This document shows, piece after piece, positions 25,478 through 35,358 of a DNA stretch of 64,000 nt. The notes beneath the pieces are model-generated. The model did not search any database and had not been told where the DNA came from. It worked only from the letters and a program-made list of their open reading frames with translations. Source of the DNA: Duganella fentianensis (GTDB lineage Bacteria; Pseudomonadota; Gammaproteobacteria; Burkholderiales; Burkholderiaceae_D); NCBI RefSeq assembly GCF_009857835.1, contig NZ_WWCL01000003.1, positions 744,001 to 808,000 on the forward strand, given 5' to 3'. Each line of letters begins with the position of its first letter. Positions within the stretch are counted from its first letter, which is position 1. A program made the position numbers and the translations under genes.

Positions 25478-27934
25478 ATGAATCAAGCTTTACCCAAGCT
25501 GCCGCTGACGGCAGACCTGCTGGCCCCCGCACCGCATATGGCAGCTGCTGCCGACGGCTATGGCCTGCCGCCGCTGGCGCTGCAGCAGATCGTCGATGCA
25601 CCGCGTGCGCCCTCCATGAGTCTGAGCCCGCAGCGTGACCTGCTGGCCGTGGTGCAGACCCCGGCCTTGCCCGGCATAGCCGAAGTGGCGCAGCCGGAGC
25701 TCAAGCTGGCCGGTCTGCGCATCAATCCCCGCATCTACGCGCAGTCGCGCTTTTCGTTCGGCACCGATCTGTCGCTGCTGGAAGTGGCAACGCAGAAGCC
25801 GCGCCGCATACGCGGCCTGCCGCGCAATCTGCGTCTGGCCGACATGAGCTGGTCGCCGGACCAGCGCTATCTGGCGTTTTCCCATGTGGCCTTCAAGGGC
25901 GACAAGGGCGCAGTGGAACTGTGGCTGCTCGATATTGCGGCCAACAAGGCGGCGCGCCTGTCGGCCCAGCCGCTATCGGCCGTGCTGACGCGCGGTTTCA
26001 GCTGGCTGCCCGATAGCAGCGGCCTGCTGGTGCACTGGCGACCTGCCGGCAGTGGCAAGGCGCCCGTGTCGGATGGCATACCGCGCGGCCCCGTCATGCA
26101 GGATAGCGATGCTGCTGCCGGTGTGCGCCAGCTGCGTACCTATCAGGACTTGCTGAAGAACGAGCACGATGCACAGCTGTTTGAGCACTACATCACCGTG
26201 CAGCTAGTGCGGCTGGATCTGCATGGCAAAGCCCAGCCCATCGCCGCGCCGGCCGCCTATGCGCGCACGGCGATTTCGCCCGATGGCCAGCACATACTGA
26301 GCCAGTGCGTGACGCGGCCGTATTCCTATCTGGTACCGGCGTCGAATTTCGGCGAGCGCATCGAAGTGCTCAATCTGGCTGGCGCCGTGCTGCATACGGT
26401 GGCCGATCTGCCGCTGGAAGAAGGCCTGCCGCCGGGGAATGACGCTGTTTCGGCCGGTGTGCGCAATGTGGGCTGGCGTGCCGATGCGGCAGCCACGCTG
26501 GTCTGGGTGGAAGCGCAGGATGGCGGCGATCCGGCCCGCGCCGTGGCTGATGGTGTGCGTGATTTGGTGTATCAGCATGCGGCGCCGTTCACGGCGGCGC
26601 CACAGGTGCTGGCGCGCTTGCAGATGCGCTATGCCGGAGTGGCATGGGGCCGTGGCGATGTGGCGCTGGTCAATGAGCGCTGGCACAAGACGCGTGATTT
26701 CCGCCAGTGGCGCCTGCAGCCCGATCATCCGGCCGTGGCAGCGCAGCTGGTGTATGCCGGTTCGTATGAAGACCGCTACAACAGCCCCGGTGCGCCCGTG
26801 CTGCGCGCCGATGCCCAGGGTTTTGCGCGCCTGCTGATAGGGGAGGACAACAGCATCCTGCTCGATGGTGCCGGTGCCACGCCGGAAGGCGACCGGCCTT
26901 TCCTCGACCGGCTGTATCTCGATACGCTGCACAAGGAGCGGCTGTTCCAGAGCGCCGCGCCCTACTTCGAGAACGTGGCGGCCGTGCTGAATCAGGATGG
27001 CACGCTGATTCTCACTTCGCGCGAAACCCCGACCGAGCGGCCCAATTACTATCTGCGCGACCTGCGCAAGCCGGATGGCCAGCAGCTGCTGGCACTGACG
27101 CACTATCCCCATCCGACCCCGCAGCTACGCGCAGTGCAAAAAGAGCAGATCCGCTACCAGCGTGCCGATGGAGTAGAACTGACGGCCACGCTGATGCTGC
27201 CGCCGGACTATGACGCACAGCGTGACGGTCCGCTGCCGCTGCTGATGTGGGCCTATCCGCAGGAATTCAAATCCACCGGCGCAGCCAGCCAGACCACCGG
27301 TTCGCCTTACCGCTTCAATGCCGTCAGCTACTGGGGGCCGGCCGCGTTTCTGGCCATGGGCTATGCGGTACTGGATAACCCGTCCTTCCCCATCGTGGGT
27401 AGCGGCGAGGAGGAACCCAACGACAGCTATCTGCCGCAACTGGTGGCCGATGCCGAGGCGGCAGTGGAAGAAGTAGTGCGCCGCGGCGTGGCCGAACGCC
27501 ATCGCATCGCCATCGGCGGCCATTCGTATGGCGCTTTCATGACGGCCAATCTGCTGGCGCACACGCGGCTGTTCCGGGCCGGCATAGCCCGCAGCGGCGC
27601 TTACAACCGCACGTTGACGCCGTTCGGCTTCCAGTCCGAAGAGCGGCCCTACTGGAAGGCGCCGGAGGTGTATCAGGCCATGTCGCCATTTAACTACGCT
27701 GACCGCATCAAGGATGCGCTGCTGCTGATACACGGCGCCGAGGATGCCAATTCCGGCACCTTCCCCGTGCAGAGCGAACGCATGTTCCAGGCTATCAAAG
27801 GACTCGGTGGCACGGCACGGCTGGTGATGCTGCCGAATGAGGCCCATGCGTATCGGGCGCGTGAATCGATACTGCACATGCTGTACGAAACCAATCTGTG
27901 GCTGGAAAAATACGTCAGACACGCGCAGCCCTGA
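25478..27934 (+). CDS. S9 family (prolyl oligopeptidase-like) serine peptidase
   Basis: 818 residues from the ATG with AAGGA five bases upstream. An N-terminal beta-propeller-like region (to about residue 540) precedes an alpha/beta-hydrolase domain. The catalytic triad is visible: S683 in GGHSYGAFM, D756 in HGAEDANSG and H790 in NEAHAY. The DANSGTFP and HAYRARES blocks and the overall length match the glutamyl endopeptidase-like S9D branch better than prolyl oligopeptidase proper. There is no obvious signal peptide, so it is probably cytoplasmic. Confidence 0.88.
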   Translation: MNQALPKLPLTADLLAPAPHMAAAADGYGLPPLALQQIVDAPRAPSMSLSPQRDLLAVVQTPALPGIAEVAQPELKLAGLRINPRIYAQSRFSFGTDLSLLEVATQKPRRIRGLPRNLRLADMSWSPDQRYLAFSHVAFKGDKGAVELWLLDIAANKAARLSAQPLSAVLTRGFSWLPDSSGLLVHWRPAGSGKAPVSDGIPRGPVMQDSDAAAGVRQLRTYQDLLKNEHDAQLFEHYITVQLVRLDLHGKAQPIAAPAAYARTAISPDGQHILSQCVTRPYSYLVPASNFGERIEVLNLAGAVLHTVADLPLEEGLPPGNDAVSAGVRNVGWRADAAATLVWVEAQDGGDPARAVADGVRDLVYQHAAPFTAAPQVLARLQMRYAGVAWGRGDVALVNERWHKTRDFRQWRLQPDHPAVAAQLVYAGSYEDRYNSPGAPVLRADAQGFARLLIGEDNSILLDGAGATPEGDRPFLDRLYLDTLHKERLFQSAAPYFENVAAVLNQDGTLILTSRETPTERPNYYLRDLRKPDGQQLLALTHYPHPTPQLRAVQKEQIRYQRADGVELTATLMLPPDYDAQRDGPLPLLMWAYPQEFKSTGAASQTTGSPYRFNAVSYWGPAAFLAMGYAVLDNPSFPIVGSGEEEPNDSYLPQLVADAEAAVEEVVRRGVAERHRIAIGGHSYGAFMTANLLAHTRLFRAGIARSGAYNRTLTPFGFQSEERPYWKAPEVYQAMSPFNYADRIKDALLLIHGAEDANSGTFPVQSERMFQAIKGLGGTARLVMLPNEAHAYRARESILHMLYETNLWLEKYVRHAQP

Positions 27935-27983
27935 AACGCAGCAGGCGTACAATGAAGGCTACCCTGATGCAAGGAGAGTGTTC

Positions 27984-28142
27984 ATGCTGACGTCTGCCGT
28001 AATGCCATCGCCGCTACCCTATTTGCCCGCGCTGCACCTGCACCGGGCGCCTGATCCTGTGCCGGCCGACGATCCCGCGCCGCCTGCCGTGCCCCATCCG
28101 GTGCCGCAGGATGACCCTGTGCCCGACCACCATCCCAGCTAG
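27984..28142 (+). CDS. proline-rich microprotein
   Basis: 52 residues, about one third proline, with repeating DPVP/DPAP units and two histidine patches (HLHRAPD, DHHPS). AAGGAGAG lies 7 bases before the ATG and a -10-like TACAAT at 27948. The stop lies inside a terminator hairpin. No signal peptide or hydrophobic segment. I do not recognise a family. The good ribosome-binding site and exact fit to the terminator argue that it is real. Confidence 0.55.
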   Translation: MLTSAVMPSPLPYLPALHLHRAPDPVPADDPAPPAVPHPVPQDDPVPDHHPS

Positions 28143-28164
28143 ACGGGCCAGCCAGCCTGTCTAG
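28139..28164. terminator. bidirectional hairpin between microprotein and tamB
   Basis: CTAGACGGGC (28139-28148) pairs with GCCTGTCTAG (28155-28164), ten pairs with one G-T. It contains the stop codons of both convergent genes. Confidence 0.6.
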
Positions 28165-31100
28165 TCGAAGGCCCAGTTGTACAGCACATCCAGCGCATTG
28201 TTGGTGCCGGTCTGGAATTGCAGGGTGATGCGCGGGTTCAGTTTGTATTTGAGCTTGACCAGGCTGGTGGCCGTGCCCGCACCCTGCTCGAAACTCAGAT
28301 AGGCCCGTGCCGACAGCCGCTTGCCCACCGTGACCACGGTCGATTGCAGCCCTGTGGCCGATCCTGCGGCCGTACCGGCCGCCTGCTTGACGCCCAGTTC
28401 ATCCACCCCTAGCGCATTGGCCAGCCGGCCCTGACCGCCGCCGAACAGGGCACCGGCCGCAGTGCTGAGCAGGGCCATATCGTTACCGCCCGTGCTGTCG
28501 ATGCCGTGGCCCAGTACCAGCCATGCCAGCTTGTCGCTATCCGATACGTTGGGAGTGGAGACCAGCTTGGCAACGGGGGCCAGCGCCGTGCCGCGGACTT
28601 CCACGCCTGCTTCCACATTGGTTTCGCTCAGGGCTTCGCCTTCGGGGCCATGGCGCACGGCCAGAATGTTCAGGCCCGGATTATCGTAAGCGCCGCTGAA
28701 GTTGATTACGCCACGTTCGATGCTGAGCTGCTTGCCATAGGCGGCGTAAGTGCCGCTGACGACGCGGATGCTGCCCTGCACGCGCGGTGCGCGCCGTTCG
28801 CTGACGCGGATGCGCAGGGTGCCGGCCAGTTGCGCATTCAGGCCTTTGCCTTTCAGACTGAAGGCGTCGCCGAGGTCGGCCTCCAGATCGATATTTAGCG
28901 GCATGCCTTGCGGCGCTTTGCCTACAGCCGCACCACGGCCCAGGATGATCACGTCATCGCTCAGGGTGGGGGTGTTTTCGTTGGCCAGTTCGATGCTGGC
29001 CCGTTCGGCGCGGTATTTGCCTGTGAGCTGGAACTGCTTGGCGTCGCGCGTCAGGCTGCTGCTGCCGCTGACCACCAGTATGCGGTCGGGTCGGGCCAGC
29101 ACTTCCAGTTTATCGGCCACCAGCTTGAGGTTCATGCTGGCCTGATTGTCGGCGTAGCGCATCCAGCCTTCGGCGCTGGCGCGGCCTTCCGTGCCGTCAA
29201 AGCTGAGGTTCTGCAAGGTCAGCTGGTCACCGCTGATGCGCGCCTGTAGCTGGCCGTTGCGTAGCTTGATGCCTTGTTCGGGTAGCGTCAGCGTCAGTTT
29301 TTCGCCATTCAGGTCACCGTTCAGCTGGGGCGCGGCAAAGCTGCCGCTACCGGCCACATTCAGTTTGAGCACGCCGTCCACTTCCATGCCGGGCTGTCCT
29401 GCGAGTGGTGCCAGCCACGCGATCGAGCCCATATTCGCGCTGCCGCTCAGGGTAAAGGGGCTGTGCTGGCTTAGATGGCCATCCACCAGCCGCGTGCTGG
29501 CGTCGAAGCGGGCCTGTCCGGCGCGGCTGCCATCGAGATTGAGCTGCAGGCGCAGATTGCCATCGGTGAGGTCGGCGCGCGCGTCGAGCATGCGCAGGCC
29601 CAGTGCCTGCGGCAGATCGGCGCCGGTAATGGTGAGGTCGCCCGATTCGCGGTACACCCGCAGCATGCCGTCCAGTGCCGGCGCCGCGCCATTGCTGGCT
29701 GCCTGCAGATTGAGCGACCATTCGGCACCGATATTCAGGGTGCTGCGCACAAAGTCGTGCCATGCCGGCGAGAGCTGGGCCAGATAGTTGACGGGTACGC
29801 CCTGCGCCTGCCCTTTGCTGCGCCAGCTGGCACCGTTTTTCTCTAGCTGGTCGAGCCGGATACTGCCATCAGGGAGTTGCAGGCTGGCGCTGCCCACGCT
29901 GATCTGCTGCGGATGCAGCAGGCCGGCCACGCCGCTATCACGTTCGGCTGTCACCTTGAGGGCCGCGGGGGCGGCCAGCGTGAAGCCGAAGCGGCCACGG
30001 TTCTGCAGCGTGTTGAGGGTGCCGCTCCAGCTATCGTTGGCCCAGCTACCGGCCAGCTTGACGCTGGCATCGAAGTCGCCGTTGCTGGCACTGAGCTGCA
30101 GGGTGTGGGCGCTGCGGCTACCGCTAGTCTGCAGGCGCAGGCGGTTCAGGCTGAGGGTGGGAGAGCCGTAGCGGCTGATGTCGATATCGGCCACCATAGG
30201 CACATCGCTGGTGCTCTCCGTGCTGCCCAGCGTAGCGCTGCCACGGATGCTGGCGATCTGGCGTGCGCCGGGCAGGTGCAGATTGCTGCCATCGAGCGTG
30301 AAGCTGAGGGCCGGTTTGGCGCTGGTGCCGGCCAGTACTCCGGCCGCCTGCAGCGCGCCGCCGAACTGGGGGCCTAGCGGGGCCAGTTGTGGCGCGGCCA
30401 GCTTCCATTCCAGTTTGTTGCCCGCTTTGCCAAAGCTGCCTTTGGCGCTGAGCGCCATGCTGGCCAGATGCAGATCGATATCGGCGTTGCTGATGCGCTG
30501 GCGGTCGGCCTGCAAGGTCGCGCGGCCACTCAGGGGCGCGCTGCCCAGCGTCGAGGGTTGCAGGGTCAGGCTGAGGGCGGCGCGCCAGTCCTGTGCCAGT
30601 CTGGCGTCGGCGCGGAAGTCGGCCTGTATGCTGCCGCTCTGGGCGCTGCCGAAGGCGGCCGGATCGAGCTTCTGCACCGTACCCTGCACGTTCAGTTCGG
30701 GACGCTTGCTGGCACCCGCCAGCGTGAGTTCGCCGCTGGCGTGTACTCGGCTATCAGGATTTGCGTGCTTGCTGGCGCTAAGCATCAGGCCTCGGGCATC
30801 GAGTTCGAAGCTGCTGCGCGGTGCGGCCATGCTGCCGCTGATGCTGCCGCTGACGCTGGCCGCGCCGCCGATATCGCTACTGAAGGCGTTCAGCTGCGGT
30901 GCTTCCACCAGCCAGCGTAACTGCTCGCCCGCTGCGCCGAAGCTGCCCTTGATGCTGGCGCTGTTCTGCGCCAGTTGCAGGCGCAGATCAACGTCGCTCA
31001 GGTGGCGGGCGTCGGCGCGCAGTTTGCCGCTGGCCGTCAGCGGGTGTCCGGCCAGCTTGCTGGCCTGCAGATCCAGCGTCGCACTGGCCTGCCATGCAGG

Positions 31101-32657
31101 CGCCAGTTTGCCGTCGACGCTGATGCTGCCATTCAGATCGGCCGCCGGCAGTTGCGGGCCCAGGGCGGCCGGATCGAAATGCTGGCTGCGCAGGGTCAGG
31201 GCGAAATCGCGCTGGCCCTGCAGGCTGGCCTGCCCGCTGACGGCAAGGCTGCCTTGCCTGGCCTGCAGGCGCGCCTGTTGCAGGTGCAGCTTGCTGGCAT
31301 TGAGCAGGGCTTGCAGTTCCAGTTGCAGGTCTTTCTGTGTCAGTCTGGCCGTCAGCGTTTGCTGCTTTGCTTTGCCTTGCAGGCTGATGTTGCCAGCGAG
31401 GCTGGTGGCGTGCAGACTGCTGTGCAACTGGCGCAGATTGAGCTTATCCGTGTGCAGCGTGAACTGGGCGCTTTCCAGTGTGGCGGCGCCGTCCTTGTGT
31501 TGCAGCTTGCCGCCACCTGTGAAGCGGCCTGCAGCACCGAGGTCGATCACCACGTCGTCCAGGCTGGCGGTATTGATGCGGTCTTTCAGGCTGCCGTTCA
31601 GGCGCGCTGCCAGTGCTTGCAGGGGCAATGCCTGCTGGTCGATGGCGCCCACTTTGCCACGGTTGTACAGCGACAGGCGGCCGCTTAGCTGCTGCTGTGT
31701 GCTGAGACTGGCCTGCAGGTCCAGATCGAGCAGGGCTTGCGGCAGGCCGGCCTGCAGGGCAGCCGGATCGATGTGGCGGGCCTGCAGATTCAGGCTGCGC
31801 AAGGGGAAGGTGTCAAACGGGGCAAGGACGGCGCTGGCGCTGGCAGTGGCCCCAGCAGCGGCACTTGTACCGGCAGCGGCACCCGTAACAGCGGTGCGCG
31901 CGTTACCCGCCGCACCGGCAGTGCTGTTGTTCTGCAGGCTGGCCTGTGCCTGCAGCTTGAGCGCGGCCAGCGTACCGCTGGCGTCGAGACGCACGCTGGC
32001 ACCGCTGGCGTGGGCCAGTGTGGCCCGCCCCTGCAAGGTAAAGGGCGCGCTGGCATCGAGTTTCAATTCCGCGCCGATGTCGCCATAGGCTGTGCTGGCG
32101 CTGGCCTGATGCAGTTGCCAGCGCTGCGGGCCTGCGTCGAGTTGCAGGTGTAGCTTGCGGATCACGTCCCGGCTGCCGGGATTGGTGCCTATCAGCGTCA
32201 GTAGTTCGATGCGGGCATCGGCCAGATGCAGTTCAAACGGTAGCGCCAGCGATGCAGGCAGGGTAGGCGGCGGGGATTCCTTCAGACTCTGCACGGTCAG
32301 TGCGGCCACGCGCAGTTCGCTGACGGACAGACCAGCCGAAAAATACTGCAGCGGCGACCAGTTGATATCGATCTGGTCTGCCGTGATGACGCTGTCTTCG
32401 CTGCGGTACACCAGATGGCCGATGTGCATGCGGTGGTACAGCGAGCCGGAGACATCGCTGACCGTAATCTGGCCGCCGCTGGCGTTGGCGATGCGCTGCA
32501 CCAGCTGCTGCAGCGTGGTTTCGCGGCCCAGCAGCCAGAAGGCGGCTGCCAGCATGGCCAGTACCAGCAGGCAGCCGATCAGCAGACGGCGCGGCCAGCG
32601 ACGCTTGCTGGCCGCAGGCTGCTCGGTGTCAGGAGTGGTGGGAGGCGTTGCGCTCAT
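28161..32657 (-). CDS. tamB: TamB-like translocation and assembly module protein
   Basis: 1498 residues. One N-terminal membrane anchor (LLIGCLLVLAMLAAAFWLL, about 25-45), then a very long, repetitive beta-rich region typical of AsmA/TamB bridge proteins, and a C-terminal DUF490 domain (GSIRVVSGTYAAYGKQLSIE, LNILAVRHGPEGEAL, KYKLNPRITLQFQTG). It spans the periplasm from the inner membrane to TamA and is implicated in autotransporter assembly and lipid transport. It starts nine bases after the tamA stop. Longer than E. coli TamB (1259 residues); the extra length is in the repeat region. Confidence 0.93.
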   Translation of the reverse strand: MSATPPTTPDTEQPAASKRRWPRRLLIGCLLVLAMLAAAFWLLGRETTLQQLVQRIANASGGQITVSDVSGSLYHRMHIGHLVYRSEDSVITADQIDINWSPLQYFSAGLSVSELRVAALTVQSLKESPPPTLPASLALPFELHLADARIELLTLIGTNPGSRDVIRKLHLQLDAGPQRWQLHQASASTAYGDIGAELKLDASAPFTLQGRATLAHASGASVRLDASGTLAALKLQAQASLQNNSTAGAAGNARTAVTGAAAGTSAAAGATASASAVLAPFDTFPLRSLNLQARHIDPAALQAGLPQALLDLDLQASLSTQQQLSGRLSLYNRGKVGAIDQQALPLQALAARLNGSLKDRINTASLDDVVIDLGAAGRFTGGGKLQHKDGAATLESAQFTLHTDKLNLRQLHSSLHATSLAGNISLQGKAKQQTLTARLTQKDLQLELQALLNASKLHLQQARLQARQGSLAVSGQASLQGQRDFALTLRSQHFDPAALGPQLPAADLNGSISVDGKLAPAWQASATLDLQASKLAGHPLTASGKLRADARHLSDVDLRLQLAQNSASIKGSFGAAGEQLRWLVEAPQLNAFSSDIGGAASVSGSISGSMAAPRSSFELDARGLMLSASKHANPDSRVHASGELTLAGASKRPELNVQGTVQKLDPAAFGSAQSGSIQADFRADARLAQDWRAALSLTLQPSTLGSAPLSGRATLQADRQRISNADIDLHLASMALSAKGSFGKAGNKLEWKLAAPQLAPLGPQFGGALQAAGVLAGTSAKPALSFTLDGSNLHLPGARQIASIRGSATLGSTESTSDVPMVADIDISRYGSPTLSLNRLRLQTSGSRSAHTLQLSASNGDFDASVKLAGSWANDSWSGTLNTLQNRGRFGFTLAAPAALKVTAERDSGVAGLLHPQQISVGSASLQLPDGSIRLDQLEKNGASWRSKGQAQGVPVNYLAQLSPAWHDFVRSTLNIGAEWSLNLQAASNGAAPALDGMLRVYRESGDLTITGADLPQALGLRMLDARADLTDGNLRLQLNLDGSRAGQARFDASTRLVDGHLSQHSPFTLSGSANMGSIAWLAPLAGQPGMEVDGVLKLNVAGSGSFAAPQLNGDLNGEKLTLTLPEQGIKLRNGQLQARISGDQLTLQNLSFDGTEGRASAEGWMRYADNQASMNLKLVADKLEVLARPDRILVVSGSSSLTRDAKQFQLTGKYRAERASIELANENTPTLSDDVIILGRGAAVGKAPQGMPLNIDLEADLGDAFSLKGKGLNAQLAGTLRIRVSERRAPRVQGSIRVVSGTYAAYGKQLSIERGVINFSGAYDNPGLNILAVRHGPEGEALSETNVEAGVEVRGTALAPVAKLVSTPNVSDSDKLAWLVLGHGIDSTGGNDMALLSTAAGALFGGGQGRLANALGVDELGVKQAAGTAAGSATGLQSTVVTVGKRLSARAYLSFEQGAGTATSLVKLKYKLNPRITLQFQTGTNNALDVLYNWAFD

Positions 32658-32666
32658 CAGAAATAA

Positions 32667-34466
32667 TCAGAAAGTGAAGCCCAGCGAGAAGTGCAAGCGG
32701 TATTTGTGCACGGCGTGGCCATACGCCATATCGACGTTGATCGGGCCGACGGGGCTCTTCCAGCGCGCGCCTACGCCGTAGCCGGATTTCGGCCGCAGTG
32801 TGCTGAAAGTGTCGCTGGCATTGCCGGCATCGTAGAACAGCGCCGCGCCCCAGTTAGGGCGGAACCAGTGCTGGTATTCGGCGCTGGCGGTGGTCAGGTA
32901 ACGCCCCCCCGTGATGGCATCGCCCACTCTTACACCCAGTTCCTGAAAAGCGTAGCCGCGTACCGACTGGTCGCCACCGGCGCGGAACAGATACACGGCC
33001 GGCACGCCATTCTTGCTGCGCGAAGCCAGCGCACCGGCTTCGGCGCGCAGGATCAGATTATCGCTGCTGCCCAGCGGCGCATACATCACGGCGCGCGCAT
33101 AGCCGCGCACAAATGCTTCATCCGTCAGCAGCGGCAGCAGGGCGCCGCCCAGTTGCGCATTGAGGGCGTAGCCTTTGGTCGGGAACAGCAGGTTATCCAG
33201 CTTGCGCCAGGTGACGCCATAGGTGAGCGGCAGGCTTTTGCTGGTGCTGGAAGGGATGCCATCGAGCGTCTTGGTTTCCGTCAGCAGCTCGACCGACAGA
33301 TTACGTTCCAGCAGCGGCGTGCCCCAGCTGCGCTTGGCGGCCACGCTGGCCACGCTGGTGACTTCACCGGAAATGTCGCTGCGCTCGAAGGCGGCGCCTA
33401 TGCTGTCGTTATAGCCTTGCGGCGTAGTGGGGAAGTACAGCGTGCTATGGGCCGACTGCTTTTTGGTTTCCAGCGTCATCGCACTTTTCATGCGCAGGCC
33501 GAACACGGACAGGTCGTCATAAGTGAGCGAAGCACGGTTACCCGTGTTGGTACTGAAACCCAGACCGGCGCTGACATTGCGCTGCTTGTTCTCGACCACG
33601 CGCACCAGCAGGGGCAGGGGCGCCATGCTGCGATCACGGCTGGCCGGCGCTTCCGCTGCCGCCAGCTGCTCGTTCAGCATGGCGCTGCTATCGGCGCTGA
33701 CTTCCACGCTGCTGAAGTAGCCACTATCCTGCAAGCGGGTCTGATAGGCCTGCAGCGCCGCTTCGTTGTAGTAGTCGCCGGGCTGGATCTGGTTCAGATT
33801 CGCCACCACCGAGAGCGGATAGCGTTTCAGCCCTTCCACCCGCAGTTCGCCGAAGCGCAGTTCCGGCCCGCTGTCGAGCACCACGTGCAGCAGCGCGACA
33901 TGCTGGTCGGGATCGACGGTGGCGCTGCTTTCGGCGATCTGGGCGCGCGGATAGCGGCTCTGTACCACCTGCCGCAGCAGGCCGCGTTTGGCCTGTTCCC
34001 AGTCGTTCTGGCGGAAGATGGCGCCCTGTTTGAGGGCCCAGCTGGCCTTGAGTGCGACCGGATCGAACTGCAGGGCCGGCGCCAGTCCCGGCGCGTAGGC
34101 GAAGCCTTGCAGTTCCAGCTCGACTTCGCCCACCCGCACCGGCTCGCCCGGGCTGACGCGAATCTGCACGGTGGGGCGTTCACCGTCGCGCTCCAGCGTC
34201 GCGCTGACTTCGGGCGAGTAATAGCCTTCCGTGGCCACCAGCGTACGGATCTGCTCGGGCGCTACCCGTACCAGCCGCTGCAGCTGCTCCAGATCCATGC
34301 GCGGACTCTCGCGGAAGCGCTGCAGATCGAGATTCTGTTCCAGCAGCGTATCGAGCGGGGCCGGCGCGCTGATGCGCAGCGCATAGTCGAGCTGAGCCTG
34401 CGCGGGCAGGGCCATGGCAGCCAGCAGACTTGCCGCAGCGCACCGGCGGGCGCGGGCCCGCACCAT
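32667..34466 (-). CDS. tamA: TamA-like outer membrane BamA-family protein
   Basis: From the ATG at 34466 the protein has about 599 residues and starts with a proper Sec signal peptide ending in LPAQA; upstream in-frame ATGs at 34544 and 34568 would place 26-34 residues before it. About three POTRA-like repeats follow (ending near residue 280), then a 16-strand-type barrel with the conserved RAGGDQSVRGY (strand/loop 6) and a C-terminal aromatic residue (LHFSLGFTF). It pairs with TamB downstream for outer-membrane protein insertion. Confidence 0.9.
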   Translation of the reverse strand: MVRARARRCAAASLLAAMALPAQAQLDYALRISAPAPLDTLLEQNLDLQRFRESPRMDLEQLQRLVRVAPEQIRTLVATEGYYSPEVSATLERDGERPTVQIRVSPGEPVRVGEVELELQGFAYAPGLAPALQFDPVALKASWALKQGAIFRQNDWEQAKRGLLRQVVQSRYPRAQIAESSATVDPDQHVALLHVVLDSGPELRFGELRVEGLKRYPLSVVANLNQIQPGDYYNEAALQAYQTRLQDSGYFSSVEVSADSSAMLNEQLAAAEAPASRDRSMAPLPLLVRVVENKQRNVSAGLGFSTNTGNRASLTYDDLSVFGLRMKSAMTLETKKQSAHSTLYFPTTPQGYNDSIGAAFERSDISGEVTSVASVAAKRSWGTPLLERNLSVELLTETKTLDGIPSSTSKSLPLTYGVTWRKLDNLLFPTKGYALNAQLGGALLPLLTDEAFVRGYARAVMYAPLGSSDNLILRAEAGALASRSKNGVPAVYLFRAGGDQSVRGYAFQELGVRVGDAITGGRYLTTASAEYQHWFRPNWGAALFYDAGNASDTFSTLRPKSGYGVGARWKSPVGPINVDMAYGHAVHKYRLHFSLGFTF

Positions 34467-34650
34467 ATTTGCCACTACTTTTGCCACAACTTGTGCCAAA
34501 ATTCGTGATCCTGCTGATAATTTTGCGGGCAATGCCGGTAGCATGAGATTCCATTGGGGGTAAAGCATGTTGCCATGTTACCGGATTGCCCCAGTTGATG
34601 GCGTACTAATAACGTTGCAAACCCTTGCAAGTACTTGAAAGAACACTGTA

Positions 34651-35358
34651 ATGCTGCCTACCGATTCCGCCCTGGTCCTGTTTAGCGGGGGCCAGGATTC
34701 CACCACCTGTCTGGCCTGGGCGCTGAAACATTATGCGCGTGTGGAGACCATAGGCTTCGATTATGGCCAGCGCCATGCTATCGAGCTGACCGTGCGTCCG
34801 GCCGTGCGCGAGCAGCTGCGTGCCTTTTCGCCCGAGTGGGCGGCGCGGCTGGGCGAAGACCACATGATTGATCTGTCGCTGCTGAAGAACATCGCGCAGA
34901 CGGCCATGACGCACGATATCGCCATCGAAACCCAGGCCAATGGCCTGCCGAATACCTTTGTGCCGGGCCGTAACCTGCTGTTCATGACGGTGGCGGCCAC
35001 GGTGGCATACCGGCGCGGCCTGACAGTGCTGGTGGGCGGCATGTGCGAGACGGATTTCTCCGGCTATCCGGACTGCCGCGACGACACCATGAAAGCGCTG
35101 CAAGTTGCGCTCAATCTGGGCATGGATAGCCGCTACAAGCTGGAAACCCCGCTGATGTGGCGCGACAAGGCCCAGACCTGGGAACTGGCGCAGGAACTGG
35201 GCGGCGCCGCGCTGGTCGATCTGATCCGCTCGGGCACTCACACCTGCTATCTGGGCGAACGTGGCGAGCTACATGACTGGGGCTACGGCTGCGGCAAGTG
35301 CCCGGCCTGCGAGCTGCGCGCGCGCGGCTACCAGCAGTTTGCCGGTGGCGGGGTGTAG
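34651..35358 (+). CDS. queC: 7-cyano-7-deazaguanine synthase
   Basis: 235 residues. PP-loop ATP-binding motif SGGQDSTT (about 11-18), FDYGQRH, the PGRNLLF block, and the zinc site near the C-terminus (Cys in HTCYLGE and [10 protein letters not shown]). QueC makes preQ0 from 7-carboxy-7-deazaguanine using ATP and ammonia, in queuosine tRNA biosynthesis. I looked for a preQ1 riboswitch upstream and did not find one. Its stop codon directly abuts the start of the next gene. Confidence 0.96.
   Translation: MLPTDSALVLFSGGQDSTTCLAWALKHYARVETIGFDYGQRHAIELTVRPAVREQLRAFSPEWAARLGEDHMIDLSLLKNIAQTAMTHDIAIETQANGLPNTFVPGRNLLFMTVAATVAYRRGLTVLVGGMCETDFSGYPDCRDDTMKALQVALNLGMDSRYKLETPLMWRDKAQTWELAQELGGAALVDLIRSGTHTCYLGERGELHDWGYGCGKCPACELRARGYQQFAGGGV

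Noticed and set aside
30178..32088. 636-codon plus-strand frame opposite tamB
   Set aside because: Ser/Arg/Ala/Cys-rich shadow of tamB.
34467..34650. preQ1 riboswitch upstream of queC
   Set aside because: No preQ1-I or preQ1-II-like hairpin and pseudoknot sequence could be recognised; only a short TTGCAA repeat is present.
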